The notes under the pieces were generated by a model, which ran no database searches, was not told the origin of the DNA, and saw only the letters and a list, made by a program, of their open reading frames with translations. From Lachnospiraceae bacterium (GTDB lineage Bacteria > Bacillota > Clostridia > Lachnospirales > Lachnospiraceae), in contig JAETRI010000009.1 of assembly GCA_021770245.1 (NCBI GenBank), positions 1-64,000 of the forward strand: 64,000 nt of DNA, in the 5' to 3' direction. The translations under genes and the position numbers were made by a program. Shown here piece by piece: positions 7,917 to 17,329 of this stretch; within the stretch, counting starts at the first letter, position 1; the number at the start of each line of letters is the position of its first letter.

Positions 7917-8993
7917 ATGAGAACCTATCTTGTAACGGGAGGAGCCGGCTTCATCGGTTCCAATTACATCCATTATATGTTCCGAAAGTACGGGGACGAC
8001 ATCCGGATCATCAATGTGGATGCCCTGACCTATGCGGGAAATCCGGAGAATCTGAAGTCCGTGGAGAACAGGGAAAATTATACGTTTATCAAGGCCGATA
8101 TATGCGATAAGGAAGCGGTCGAAAAGGTTTTTGCCCAAAACGACATCGACCGGGTGGTGCATTTCGCGGCGGAATCCCATGTGGACCGTAGTATCCGGAA
8201 CCCGGAGGTTTTCGTTCAGACAAATGTGCTGGGAACCGCAGTGATGCTGAACTGTGCCCGGGCCGCCTGGGAACGGGAGGACGGAAGTTACCCGGAGGGA
8301 AAGCGGTTTCTGCATGTCTCTACGGACGAAGTGTACGGTTCCCTGGAGAAGGAAGGGGAATATTTCTACGAAACCACGCCCTATGCGCCCCGTAGCCCTT
8401 ATTCAGCCAGCAAGGCCGGCTCGGACATGCTGGTGAAGGCCTATATGGACACGTATCGCTTCCCGGCCAATATCACCAACTGTTCCAACAATTACGGCCC
8501 TTACCAGTTCCCGGAAAAGCTGATCCCTCTGATCATCAACAATGCCCTGCAGGGAAAGAAACTGCCGGTCTACGGGGACGGTAAGAACGTGCGGGACTGG
8601 CTGTATGTGGAGGATCATGCCAAGGCCATCGATATGGTGCAGGAGAAGGGAAGGCTTTTTCAGACTTATAACATCGGCGGCCATAATGAGAAACAGAATA
8701 TCGAGATCGTCAATATCATCATCGAAACGCTGCAGGAGATGCTTTCCGAGGACGATCCGCGTAAGGCGCTGGTGTCCAAAGAGCTGATCACCTATGTGGA
8801 GGATCGGAAGGGCCATGACCGCAGATACGCCATCGCGCCGGATAAGATCCGTTCCGAGATCGGCTGGGAGCCGGAAACCATGTTCGCGGAGGGGATCAGG
8901 AAGACGATCGCCTGGTATTTCGCCAATGAGGAATGGATGCGGAATGTGACCAGCGGCGAATATCAGAAATATTACGAAGAAATGTACCGATAA
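7917..8993 (+). CDS. rfbB: dTDP-glucose 4,6-dehydratase
   Basis: 358 residues, the usual RmlB length. It converts dTDP-glucose to dTDP-4-keto-6-deoxyglucose, step 2 of dTDP-L-rhamnose synthesis, in the cytoplasm using NAD. Visible marks are the Rossmann glycine motif TGGAGFIGSN, the HFAAESHVDRS segment, the STDEVYG loop and the YSASKAGSD Tyr-x-x-x-Lys pair. The start at 7917 is set by the conserved leader spacing. It is followed by rfbA after about 90 bp and is first in the polysaccharide gene set. Confidence 0.96.
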   Translation: MRTYLVTGGAGFIGSNYIHYMFRKYGDDIRIINVDALTYAGNPENLKSVENRENYTFIKADICDKEAVEKVFAQNDIDRVVHFAAESHVDRSIRNPEVFVQTNVLGTAVMLNCARAAWEREDGSYPEGKRFLHVSTDEVYGSLEKEGEYFYETTPYAPRSPYSASKAGSDMLVKAYMDTYRFPANITNCSNNYGPYQFPEKLIPLIINNALQGKKLPVYGDGKNVRDWLYVEDHAKAIDMVQEKGRLFQTYNIGGHNEKQNIEIVNIIIETLQEMLSEDDPRKALVSKELITYVEDRKGHDRRYAIAPDKIRSEIGWEPETMFAEGIRKTIAWYFANEEWMRNVTSGEYQKYYEEMYR

Positions 8994-9053
8994 GCGGGCA
9001 TATGCAGCCGGGCGGCGCCGCTGCCCGGCGTACCGGAGTCCCCCGGATGGGGA

Positions 9054-9083
9054 GCCGTCTGCGGCGGCAGAATGAGAGGAGCC
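9054..9083 (+). promoter_or_regulatory. Hairpin-15 leader module of rfbA
   Basis: GCCGTC (9054-9059), loop TGC, GGCGGC (9063-9068), one G-U pair in the stem, then 15 nt AGAATGAGAGGAGCC and ATG 9084. It is internal to the operon, so it acts on translation or RNA processing rather than initiation. Confidence 0.75.
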
Positions 9084-9953
9084 ATGAAAGGAATCATACT
9101 CGCGGGAGGGAGCGGGACGAGATTGTATCCGCTGACCAAGGCGATATCAAAACAGATCATGCCGGTTTATGATAAACCGATGATTTACTATCCACTTTCC
9201 ACCCTGATGCTGGCGGATATCCGGGAGATTTTGATCATTTCCACTCCCCGGGATCTTCCCATATTCCGGGAACTGTTCGGGACGGGGGAGCAGCTGGGGC
9301 TTTCCCTTTCCTACTGCGTGCAGGAGACGCCCAGGGGATTGGCCGATGCCTTCCTTCTGGGAGCGGATTTTATCGGTAAAGACAATGTGGCCCTGGTGCT
9401 GGGGGACAATATTTTCTACGGTCAGAGCTTTTCCAGGGTACTTCGCAGCGTGGCGGCCCGGGAGCGCGGCGCGACTATTTTCGGGTATTATGTGCGGGAT
9501 CCCAGGGAATACGGCGTGGTGGAATTTGACGAGAACGGAAAAGCCCTCTCCATCGAAGAAAAGCCCGAAAAACCGAAGAGCAATTATGCGGTGCCCGGGC
9601 TCTATTTTTACGATAATGACGTGGTGGAAATCGCCAGGGGTGTGAAACCTTCGGCACGCGGGGAAATAGAGATCACCGCTGTGAACAACGAATATCTGCG
9701 CAGAGGGACGCTGCAGGTGGAAACCCTGGGCCGGGGATTTGCCTGGCTGGATACGGGAAGCCATGATTCGCTGCTGGATGCCGCGGATTTTGTGGCGGCT
9801 TTCCAGAAGAGGCAGGGGCTGTATATCTCCTGCATCGAGGAGATCGCCTATAAGCGCGGTTTTATCTCCAGGGAACAGCTTCTGAAGCTGGCGGAGCCGC
9901 TTTTGAAAACCAACTACGGGCAGTATATGGTGGAAGTGGCAAACGGGCTTTGA
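9084..9953 (+). CDS. rfbA: Glucose-1-phosphate thymidylyltransferase
   Basis: 289 residues, full RmlA length. It makes dTDP-glucose from dTTP and glucose-1-phosphate, step 1 of dTDP-rhamnose synthesis. The N-terminal nucleotide-binding signature [14 protein letters not shown] and the internal VLGDNIFYG and [11 protein letters not shown] motifs are characteristic. Glucose-1-phosphate would come from the mutase at 19449. The start at 9084 is fixed by the leader module; the ATG at 9072 lies within that leader. Confidence 0.96.
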   Translation: MKGIILAGGSGTRLYPLTKAISKQIMPVYDKPMIYYPLSTLMLADIREILIISTPRDLPIFRELFGTGEQLGLSLSYCVQETPRGLADAFLLGADFIGKDNVALVLGDNIFYGQSFSRVLRSVAARERGATIFGYYVRDPREYGVVEFDENGKALSIEEKPEKPKSNYAVPGLYFYDNDVVEIARGVKPSARGEIEITAVNNEYLRRGTLQVETLGRGFAWLDTGSHDSLLDAADFVAAFQKRQGLYISCIEEIAYKRGFISREQLLKLAEPLLKTNYGQYMVEVANGL

Positions 9954-9970
9954 GGAGGGAAAGCGGCGGT

Positions 9971-9998
9971 CCGTCGGGGCGGCGGAATGGGAAGAAGT
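9971..9998 (+). promoter_or_regulatory. Degenerate hairpin-15 leader upstream of rfbC
   Basis: GGCGGC at 9978-9983 is followed by GGAATGGGAAGAAGT, 15 nt as in the other modules, but the next codon is ATT (9999) rather than ATG. The left arm (CCGTC) is partial. Nearby in-frame TTG (10000) and ATG (10006) could add a short N-terminal extension to RfbC. Confidence 0.5.
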
Positions 9999-10056
9999 AT
10001 TGCGGATGGCGCCTGCGGCAGGCAGGGAGAAAAGGGGGAAAGGCAAGGGCATAAAT

Positions 10057-10629
10057 ATGGGAAAAATTACGGTAGAGACTTGTGAAATAGAAGGGCTTCG
10101 TATCATTACCCCCACCGTATTCGGGGATGAGCGGGGCTATTTCATGGAAACCTATAATTATAACGACTATAAAGAGGCGGGGATCGACGAAGTCTTCGTC
10201 CAGGACAACCAGTCCGCCTCCAAAAGGGGGGTGCTGCGCGGACTGCATTTCCAGATCCGTTTTCCCCAGGGGAAGCTGGTGCGCGTCGTCAGGGGCGAGG
10301 TCTTCGATGTGGCCGTGGATCTGCGGGAAGGTTCTCCCACGTTCGGGAAATGGCACGGCGTACGGCTCAGTGAGGAGAATAAGAAGCAGTTTTTCGTTCC
10401 CAAGAACTTTGCGCACGGCTTCCTTGTGCTTTCGGACTATGCGGAGTTCGCTTATAAATGTACGGATTTCTATCATCCAAACGACGAGGGCGGATTGATG
10501 TGGAACGATCCGGAAATCGGGGTTGAGTGGCCTATCCCGGAGGGAATGGAACCGATCCTGTCGGAAAAGGACAAAAAGAGGGACGGGCTTTCCGTATACA
10601 GGAAAAACCGCCTTGCCTGGGAACGGTAG
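10057..10629 (+). CDS. rfbC: dTDP-4-dehydrorhamnose 3,5-epimerase
   Basis: 190 residues from the ATG at 10057, the usual RmlC length, with purine-rich GGGGGAAAGG upstream. An in-frame extension back to 10000 exists and is preceded by a decayed copy of the leader module. Cupin-fold marks include TVFGDERGYF, GVLRGLHFQ with the catalytic-region His, and KLVRVVRGEVFDVAVDLR. It makes dTDP-4-keto-L-rhamnose. The last enzyme, RmlD, is not in this window, so it must be encoded elsewhere or the product is another deoxysugar. Confidence 0.95.
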   Translation: MGKITVETCEIEGLRIITPTVFGDERGYFMETYNYNDYKEAGIDEVFVQDNQSASKRGVLRGLHFQIRFPQGKLVRVVRGEVFDVAVDLREGSPTFGKWHGVRLSEENKKQFFVPKNFAHGFLVLSDYAEFAYKCTDFYHPNDEGGLMWNDPEIGVEWPIPEGMEPILSEKDKKRDGLSVYRKNRLAWER

Positions 10630-10678
10630 AAAACGCACGCTGCAGGGAAGGGGCCCGGAGAAAGAGGGCTTAAGAAGC

Positions 10679-10708
10679 GCCGCCTGCGGCGGCAGAATAC
10701 GAGGAAGC
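10679..10708 (+). promoter_or_regulatory. Hairpin-15 leader module of the exporter permease gene
   Basis: GCCGCC (10679-10684), TGC, GGCGGC (10688-10693), then 15 nt AGAATACGAGGAAGC and ATG 10709. It has the same geometry as at rfbB and rfbA. Confidence 0.75.
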
Positions 10709-11734
10709 ATGAAGGACCACAATCGCTGGAAATTATCCCTGAAGGGAAAGGGAATCAGCAGGAAAACGGGGATCACTCTGTTTACCTGCGTCATGATGAT
10801 TATGGGGGTGGCTATCGTCTGCTACCACAATCCGTTGGCGGATCCCGTGGACGAACGGATTAAAAAGGTCATCGCCTGCGCGCTGATCGCTGCGGCCGTG
10901 GGCGTTTTCAATGCCTTTTACGATAAGATCACGCTGCTGCCCGTGGAGCTGTACAATAACAGACGGCTGATCTGGCGGCTGGCCAAAAACGATTTCCGCA
11001 GGCGGTATGCCGGCTCCTATATGGGGGCAGTCTGGGCCATGGTACAGCCGGTGGTAACGGTGGCGCTGTATTATGTGGTGTTCCAGGTCATTATGCCGCA
11101 AAAAGCCAAACTGATCGGGGGAGGGATAGAGGTTCCCTATCTGGTATTTCTCACTGCGGGGCTGGTGCCCTGGTTTTACTTTTCCGAGGCCCTTACCAGC
11201 GGGATGATGGCGCTTCTGGAATACGAATATCTGGTGAAGAAGGTGGTGTTCAAGATCAGCATCCTTCCCATCATCAAGATTATTGCCGCCACCTTTATCC
11301 ACTGCTTTTTCGTTCTGGTGCTGCTGGTGATCGCGGCCTGCTACGGGTTCTATCCGGGGGTGTATGCGCTGCAGATTTTCTATTACAGCTTCTGCATGTT
11401 CGTTTTGGTGCTGGCCATCAGCTATACCACCTGTTCCGTGGTGGTCTATTTCCGCGATCTGCAGCAGATCGTGGGAATCGCGCTCCAGATCGGCATGTGG
11501 GCCACCCCGGTGCTGTGGAATATCGGGGATTTCGGGCCCAGGGCGCAGATGCTTCTGAAAATCAATCCGCTGGTGTATATTGTGGAGGGTTACCGCAGCT
11601 CCATCTATGGAGGGGAATGGTTCTGGGAGGATTTTTATTCCACCATGTATTTCTGGATCATTACGGTGGTTCTGTTTGTTATCGGAACGTTGGTATATAA
11701 GCGGTTGAAAGTACATTTTGCGGATATTATGTAG
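10709..11734 (+). CDS. Polysaccharide ABC exporter permease (Wzm/TagG-like)
   Basis: 341 residues. Residues 1-75 hold an unusual extra pair of membrane segments. The ABC-2 permease domain follows, starting near the amphipathic segment RLAKNDFRRRYAGSYMGAVW that is typical of O-antigen and teichoic-acid exporters, with six further membrane segments and the PNPL-like loop LLKINPLVYIVEGYR. It should move an undecaprenyl-linked glycan across the membrane with the ATPase encoded next. The start at 10709 matches the leader spacing. Confidence 0.9.
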   Translation: MKDHNRWKLSLKGKGISRKTGITLFTCVMMIMGVAIVCYHNPLADPVDERIKKVIACALIAAAVGVFNAFYDKITLLPVELYNNRRLIWRLAKNDFRRRYAGSYMGAVWAMVQPVVTVALYYVVFQVIMPQKAKLIGGGIEVPYLVFLTAGLVPWFYFSEALTSGMMALLEYEYLVKKVVFKISILPIIKIIAATFIHCFFVLVLLVIAACYGFYPGVYALQIFYYSFCMFVLVLAISYTTCSVVVYFRDLQQIVGIALQIGMWATPVLWNIGDFGPRAQMLLKINPLVYIVEGYRSSIYGGEWFWEDFYSTMYFWIITVVLFVIGTLVYKRLKVHFADIM

Positions 11735-11748
11735 CCTGCGGGATGTGT

Positions 11749-11783
11749 GCCGCCTACGGCAGCATGCAGCATGGAGGAATGCC
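11749..11783 (+). promoter_or_regulatory. Variant hairpin leader of the exporter ATPase gene
   Basis: GCCGCC (11749-11754), TAC, GGCAGC (11758-11763), then 20 nt including GGAGG before ATG 11784. The hairpin is the same as in the other modules, but the spacer is 5 nt longer and the right arm has one mismatch. Confidence 0.5.
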
Positions 11784-13154
11784 ATGGAAGAACGACAGCT
11801 TGCCATTCATGTAAAGGGGCTGAATAAGGTATACAAGCTTTATGCGCACAATCGTGACCGGCTCGTGGATTCCCTTGGATTGGCGAAAAAGAAGCGATAC
11901 CAGGAGCATTACGCCCTGCGGGGGGTGGATCTGGATGTGCGGCAGGGGGAATGCGTGGGCATCATCGGTACCAACGGATCCGGAAAGTCCACCATCCTAA
12001 AGATCATCACCGGCGTGCTGAACGCAACCGACGGGGAGGTGGAGGTGAACGGCCGGATCTCCGCTCTTCTGGAGCTGGGGGCGGGCTTTAACCCGGAGTA
12101 TAACGGGATCGAAAACGTCTATTTAAACGGGACGATGATCGGGTTTTCGGAAAAAGAAATAGATGAAAAGCTTCAGGATATCCTGGATTTTGCGGATATC
12201 GGAGACTACGTGCACCAGCCCGTGAAAACATATTCCAGCGGTATGTTTGTAAGGCTGGCTTTTGCTGTGGCCATTAATATCGATCCGGAAATCCTGATCG
12301 TGGACGAGGCGCTCTCCGTGGGGGACGTGTTTTTCCAGGCAAAATGCTATCATAAATTCGAGGAATTCAAGAAACAGGGAAAAACAATCCTGTTTGTCAG
12401 TCATGATTTGAGCGCGATCAGCAAATACTGTGACAGAGCGGTGCTTTTGAACAGAGGGGTGAAGCTGGGGGAGGGAAGCCCCAGGGAAATGATCGACGCC
12501 TATAAACGGGTGCTTGTGGGCCAATATGAGGAGCCGGAGGATACGGCCGCAGCCGGTGCGGCCGGAGAGAAGCCGGAGGAGAGTACCACATCCGACGACG
12601 GTCCGGCCTGTTCCCGGGATGCGTCTTTTGACGGGATGCAGCAGGGAATCAATCCCCATCTGCTGGAATACGGCACGAAGGAGGCCGAGATCGCATCCTA
12701 TTACATGACGGACGACGGGGGAACGGTAACCTCCACGATCCTTAAGGGGGGATCCTTTACCCTGCATATGGAGGTGGACATCCATAAAGATATTACCGCT
12801 CCCATTTTCGCTCTTTCCATCAAGGACATCAAGGGCGTGGAAATAACGGGCACCAATACCATGGTGGAACGCGCCTTTCTGGAGGGGGTGCATGCGGGGG
12901 AGACGGTGGAGATCACCTTCACCCAGAAGGTGCGGCTGCAGGGCGGGGAATATTTGATTTCCCTGGGGGTAACCGGCTACGAGGGGGATGTTTTTACGGT
13001 GTATCACCGCCTGTACGATGTGATGAATTTAACGGTGGTCTCCGATCATAATACCGTGGGATTCTTTGACATGGAGTCCGATGTGAAGGTAAAACGTTTG
13101 GAACGGCCGTTGTCCGTCTCCGACGCACACGGAAAGGAAAAGAATGGGATATGA
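11784..13154 (+). CDS. Polysaccharide ABC exporter ATPase with C-terminal Wzt-type carbohydrate-binding domain
   Basis: 456 residues from the ATG at 11784 (GGAGG 7 nt upstream). Residues 1-250 form the nucleotide-binding domain, with Walker A GTNGSGKST (about 62-70), the signature YSSGM and Walker B ILIVDEALSVGD. After a Glu/Ala linker, residues about 300-440 form a beta-sandwich like the Wzt C-domain, which in O9a-type systems recognises a capped chain end. TagH-type exporters lack this domain, so export of an end-modified polymer is likely. The gene overlaps the methyltransferase-kinase gene by 4 bp (ATGA), which suggests a stoichiometric partnership. Confidence 0.92.
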   Translation: MEERQLAIHVKGLNKVYKLYAHNRDRLVDSLGLAKKKRYQEHYALRGVDLDVRQGECVGIIGTNGSGKSTILKIITGVLNATDGEVEVNGRISALLELGAGFNPEYNGIENVYLNGTMIGFSEKEIDEKLQDILDFADIGDYVHQPVKTYSSGMFVRLAFAVAINIDPEILIVDEALSVGDVFFQAKCYHKFEEFKKQGKTILFVSHDLSAISKYCDRAVLLNRGVKLGEGSPREMIDAYKRVLVGQYEEPEDTAAAGAAGEKPEESTTSDDGPACSRDASFDGMQQGINPHLLEYGTKEAEIASYYMTDDGGTVTSTILKGGSFTLHMEVDIHKDITAPIFALSIKDIKGVEITGTNTMVERAFLEGVHAGETVEITFTQKVRLQGGEYLISLGVTGYEGDVFTVYHRLYDVMNLTVVSDHNTVGFFDMESDVKVKRLERPLSVSDAHGKEKNGI

Positions 13155-15220
13155 CCGAACAAATCGGAAAAGTTACGTTGGATCTGTCCCGATACCCGGG
13201 AGAGGATCTCTACTGCGACGGTACGGTGGAGGACGAAATCCTGGAAATCGTGAAGCATACGCCGAAGGAAGGTTACCGGAAGGCCATTGAAGAAAAGAAG
13301 AGCTGGCCGGTTTTCTACCATCTGTCCGCCCAGAGGGAAAACATCGTTTCCTGGCTGCCCATGGACAGGAGCACAAAGGTGCTGGAGGTGGGGAGCGGCA
13401 TGGGTGCCATTACCGGCGCGCTGGCCAGACGGGCGGGAAGCGTAACCTGTGTGGACCTTTCCAGAAAACGCAGCGAAATTAATGCTTGGCGCAACAGGGA
13501 ATGCGAAAACGTGACGATCCATGTGGGAAATTTCAATGATATTGAACCGGATCTGCCCTGCGACTACGACTATGTGCTTCTGGTGGGGGTCTTTGAATAC
13601 GGGCAGAGCTATATTCCTACGAAAACGCCCTATGAAGATTTCCTCCGGATCAACCTCCGCCACGTGAAAGCGGGCGGAAACCTGGTTATCGCCATCGAAA
13701 ACAAGATGGGGATGAAGTACTGGGCGGGCTGCCAGGAGGATCATTTGGGCGTTATGTTCGCGGGGATCGAAGACTATCCGGACGGCGGAGCGGTACGTAC
13801 CTTTACGAAGGGAGGCCTGGAACGGCTCCTTTCGGCCTGCGGCGTGGAGGAATACCACTTTTATTATCCCTATCCGGATTATAAATTCGCGGATACCATC
13901 TATTCGGACGCTCGTCTGCCGCGCACCGGGGAGCTTACCCGGAATTTGAGGAATTTCGACAGGGACAGGCTGCTTTTATTTGACGAGAAAAATTCTTTCG
14001 ACATGGTAATTCGGGAAGGGTATTTTCCTCTGTACTCCAATTCCTATCTTCTGCTTACGGGCCCGGCCCCGGAAACCGTCTACACCAAATTTTCCAACGA
14101 CCGCGCGGAAATCTATGCGATCCGGACGGATATCCGGGAGAAGGAAAACGGGGAAAGATGGGTGTGCAAGTATCCGGAGGGCCCGGAGGCAGCAGAGCAT
14201 ATGGAGGATATCCACCGCTTCTGCGGGGAACTGAAGGAACGTTATACGGACGGAGGCCTGTATATCAACGAAAGCGTGCTGGAGCGGGACGATCAGGGCC
14301 TGCCCTGGGTACGGCTGGAATATCTGGAGGGCGCCACGCTGGAGGAGCTTTTGGATAAACGGCTGGAGGAGGGAGACGAGGAAGGCTTCGAGAAGCTGTT
14401 TTCGGAATATTTGGAGAAGGTGCGTTTCCGGGAGGAGATCCCCGTTTCCGACTATGATCTGGTCTTCGGAAATATCATCGTCGATAAAGAAGGAAGATGG
14501 AACCTGATCGACTATGAGTGGACCTTTGAGGAACGGGTGGATATGGAGGCGCTGGCCTGGCGTGCCCTGTACTGTTATCAGATGGGAGACGGCCGCAGGA
14601 AGAAGCTTCCTTTGAAGCGTTATATGGAAAAACTGGGCATCAGCGATAAGAAGGCTGAGGAGTACCGGGCGCGGGAGAGACGTTTTCAGAAGGCGGTCAC
14701 CGGGAACCGGGTCTCCGTTTCCGATATGCGCCTCCTGCTGGGTACGAGGGCGATGGCCTGGCAGGGGCTGTTCGAGGAAATGGATCAGAATGTGGTGGAA
14801 ATCTTCGAGGACGACGGAAGCGGCTACAGCCCGGAACGCTCCTACCATCTCTACCCCAGCTATCTGGTGGTGAACCGGATGCGGCTGGAAATTCCGGTGG
14901 GAGAGGAGATTTGCGGAGTGCGCATCGACCCGTCCGAGGGCTCATGCATCATCCGGATGCAGGCCGCCAGGCTGAACGGGCGTCCTCTCGATTTGTCCGA
15001 TAAACGCGTGCTCGCCATGAACGGCTGGGAAATGAGCGAAAAGGGGGAAGAAAAGCCGGTATTTTTCTTCCACACAGGGGACCCGAACATTAACATCCGC
15101 CTGGAGAGTGTCGCCAGGGAGGGAAAAGAAATCTTGGAAGTGGAATTTGAGATAAACAGGCTGGCGGAGGAAACCGCCGCCGCCCTGGATCGAAATCTGA
15201 AAAGGAGACGTTGGTTTTGA
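13151..15220 (+). CDS. Fused SAM methyltransferase-kinase, WbdD-like chain terminator candidate
   Basis: 689 residues. Residues 50-250 form a class I methyltransferase (motif I KVLEVGSGMGAITG at about 76-89). Residues about 305-520 resemble a protein kinase/APH fold with the key residues in order: beta3 Lys in WVCKYP (about 340), catalytic Asp and Asn in DYDLVFGN (about 434-441) and the metal Asp in IDYEW (about 453). A beta-rich C-terminal part follows. The same methyltransferase-plus-kinase order is found in WbdD, which caps O-antigen with phosphate and methyl and so sets chain length. The 4-bp overlap with an ATPase bearing a Wzt C-domain fits that role. Function is inferred from architecture and context. 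Confidence 0.8.
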   Translation: MTEQIGKVTLDLSRYPGEDLYCDGTVEDEILEIVKHTPKEGYRKAIEEKKSWPVFYHLSAQRENIVSWLPMDRSTKVLEVGSGMGAITGALARRAGSVTCVDLSRKRSEINAWRNRECENVTIHVGNFNDIEPDLPCDYDYVLLVGVFEYGQSYIPTKTPYEDFLRINLRHVKAGGNLVIAIENKMGMKYWAGCQEDHLGVMFAGIEDYPDGGAVRTFTKGGLERLLSACGVEEYHFYYPYPDYKFADTIYSDARLPRTGELTRNLRNFDRDRLLLFDEKNSFDMVIREGYFPLYSNSYLLLTGPAPETVYTKFSNDRAEIYAIRTDIREKENGERWVCKYPEGPEAAEHMEDIHRFCGELKERYTDGGLYINESVLERDDQGLPWVRLEYLEGATLEELLDKRLEEGDEEGFEKLFSEYLEKVRFREEIPVSDYDLVFGNIIVDKEGRWNLIDYEWTFEERVDMEALAWRALYCYQMGDGRRKKLPLKRYMEKLGISDKKAEEYRARERRFQKAVTGNRVSVSDMRLLLGTRAMAWQGLFEEMDQNVVEIFEDDGSGYSPERSYHLYPSYLVVNRMRLEIPVGEEICGVRIDPSEGSCIIRMQAARLNGRPLDLSDKRVLAMNGWEMSEKGEEKPVFFFHTGDPNINIRLESVAREGKEILEVEFEINRLAEETAAALDRNLKRRRWF

Positions 15221-17193
15221 ATATAAAAAGAATGCTCCAGGCGCCGCTTCGCAGGAGGCAGACAGGAAAATACGAGGCCAGGATCAAGGAACAGACCGTT
15301 TGTTACCATGACTGGATCGTCAAAAAGGAGAGAAAGGAACGGGCCGGCCGCCGGGAAGCGGGGCATGACCTTTCCATGGCGTATCTTTCCATGACCCGGT
15401 GCGGGAGCGGTTTCGACCTGTCCGGGGAGGACGCGGATATTTTGGTTTTTCACGGAGAGGACGGCAGCCCGGAGGCGGAGGACATGGCGCTGGTGGCGGA
15501 CTTTTTCGCAAAGCATCCGGAAACGTCCCTGGTTTACGGGGACGAGGACGAACGTCTGGCCGTAAACGGCGGGCGCCGGACCAATCCCTGGCTGAAACCC
15601 GACTGGTCCCCTGACACGCTGATTTCATATTTTTATTTCGGCAATTTATTTGCGGTAAAAAGAGAAGAAACGAAGGATATCCCCTGGCTGGGCAGCGGGG
15701 ATTGGAAGAAAAACGTATACGACTTCTGTCTGCGCGTGTCGGAGCGGGAGGGCGCGGTGGGCCATGTGGACAGCGTGGTTTTCCACAATACCAGACCCAT
15801 CCGCCCCTGGGGCATGCCGGGAGGAGAGACGGACTATGAGGAGATCAAAAGGCAGGCATACATAAGGCGAGGCTGGCCTTTGGCCCCCTCCGGAAAGGTA
15901 TCCATCATCATTCCCTCCCGGGACAATCCGGGCGTACTCTCCACCTGTATCCATTCCGTGATGGAAGCCAGCACCTATCGGGACTTCGAGATCATCGTGG
16001 TGGATAACGGAAGCAGCGCCGGGAACCGGGCGCGGATCGAAAGGATGATGTCCCAGATGGCGGAGGAATGCCGGTTCCGCTACGTGTATCAACCCATGGA
16101 ATTCAATTTTTCCAGGATGTGCAACCTGGGCGCCGGGCTGGCGACCGGAGAATATATCCTTCTTTTGAACGACGATATCGAGATCATCCAGGAAGACTGG
16201 CTGGAGAAGATGATGGAAAAGGCGCAGCTTCCCCATGTGGGAGCCGTAGGGGTAAAGCTGCTCTACCCGGGTACGCAGACGATCCAGCATGCGGGAATCA
16301 CCAATATCCGTCTGGGCCCGGCGCACAAGCTGCAGTTCCGTTCGGATAAAGTGGACTACTATTTTTATAGAAACCGTCTGGCCCTGGACGTATTGGGGGT
16401 AACGGGCGCTTGTCTTTTGGTGAAAAGAAGCCTGTACGAAGCCGCAGGCGGCCTGAAAGAGGAGCTGCGGGTGGCCTTTAACGATGTGGAATTCTGTTTC
16501 CGGATGCATGATATGGGCTATATCAACGTGGTACGCAACGACGTGGCCCTCTATCATCACGAATCCCTCAGCCGGGGACAGGACGACAGCGTGGAAAAGC
16601 TGAAACGGCTGCATCAGGAGTTAAACCGGCTGTATGAGCTGCATCCCTCCCTTTACGGCAGGGATCCCTATTATCACCGCTATCTGGTGAAAGACGTGCT
16701 GGATCATGAATTCTATGCGGGAAACCGTTACGAATACGAGGACAGGGTGGACCGGGTGATTCCGGAGGCCCTGCCGGAGGGGCTCAAACCGGAGTGGAAC
16801 AACGAAGTGCTGCGCATGGGCGTGGAGTTTGCCGGAGATATGGATAAATGGCAGACGGGAAAGGCCGGCGGCGGGGACTACTTTATCCAGGGCTGGTGCT
16901 ATGCCCTTCAGGTGGACAACAGCCAGTACCGTTTTCATGTGATTTTAAAGCCGGAAGGCCGGGGCGACGGTCCCGGCGCGGTATGGAAACTTCCCGTAAG
17001 CCGCCAGTACCGGCCGGATATCCAGGAAAATCTGGGACATCTGCAAAGGATGGCGCTCACCGGCGTCTGTCTGCAGTTTCCCAGGGCGGCCCTGCCGGAA
17101 GGGGAGTATCGGATCGGCTTTTTGTGGGAGGATTGTTGTTCCCGGCAGAGACTGTACCGATGGACGGCCGAAACCATGAGGATATGCCATTGA
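15217..17193 (+). CDS. GT2 glycosyltransferase with degenerate N-terminal GT half and C-terminal beta domain
   Basis: 658 residues from TTG 15217, which overlaps the upstream TGA (TTGA) and lies 9 nt after AAAGGAG; TTG 15211 is the alternative. Residues about 70-200 look like the second half of a GT-A fold (FHGEDGSPEAED, LVYGDEDE, NPWLKPDWSPD) without the nucleotide-binding first half. A complete GT2 domain follows at about 225-480 (SIIIPSRDN, LLLNDDIEI, GACLLVKR, FNDVEFCFRM), and residues about 540-658 form a beta-rich module. It is probably a rhamnosyl or related transferase extending the wall glycan at the membrane. Confidence 0.88.
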   Translation: MNIKRMLQAPLRRRQTGKYEARIKEQTVCYHDWIVKKERKERAGRREAGHDLSMAYLSMTRCGSGFDLSGEDADILVFHGEDGSPEAEDMALVADFFAKHPETSLVYGDEDERLAVNGGRRTNPWLKPDWSPDTLISYFYFGNLFAVKREETKDIPWLGSGDWKKNVYDFCLRVSEREGAVGHVDSVVFHNTRPIRPWGMPGGETDYEEIKRQAYIRRGWPLAPSGKVSIIIPSRDNPGVLSTCIHSVMEASTYRDFEIIVVDNGSSAGNRARIERMMSQMAEECRFRYVYQPMEFNFSRMCNLGAGLATGEYILLLNDDIEIIQEDWLEKMMEKAQLPHVGAVGVKLLYPGTQTIQHAGITNIRLGPAHKLQFRSDKVDYYFYRNRLALDVLGVTGACLLVKRSLYEAAGGLKEELRVAFNDVEFCFRMHDMGYINVVRNDVALYHHESLSRGQDDSVEKLKRLHQELNRLYELHPSLYGRDPYYHRYLVKDVLDHEFYAGNRYEYEDRVDRVIPEALPEGLKPEWNNEVLRMGVEFAGDMDKWQTGKAGGGDYFIQGWCYALQVDNSQYRFHVILKPEGRGDGPGAVWKLPVSRQYRPDIQENLGHLQRMALTGVCLQFPRAALPEGEYRIGFLWEDCCSRQRLYRWTAETMRICH

Positions 17194-17329
17194 GAGCGCA
17201 TTGATTTCATTGAGGCGGCATCGCAGGCGACGCCCGGGATCTGCATAGGGCTGAGTTCAAAAGCGGACTTCCCGGCGTTCGATCGGCGGCGGTACCGCAG
17301 GCCGTGCCTGTGTCTGCATAAAGTAAAGT

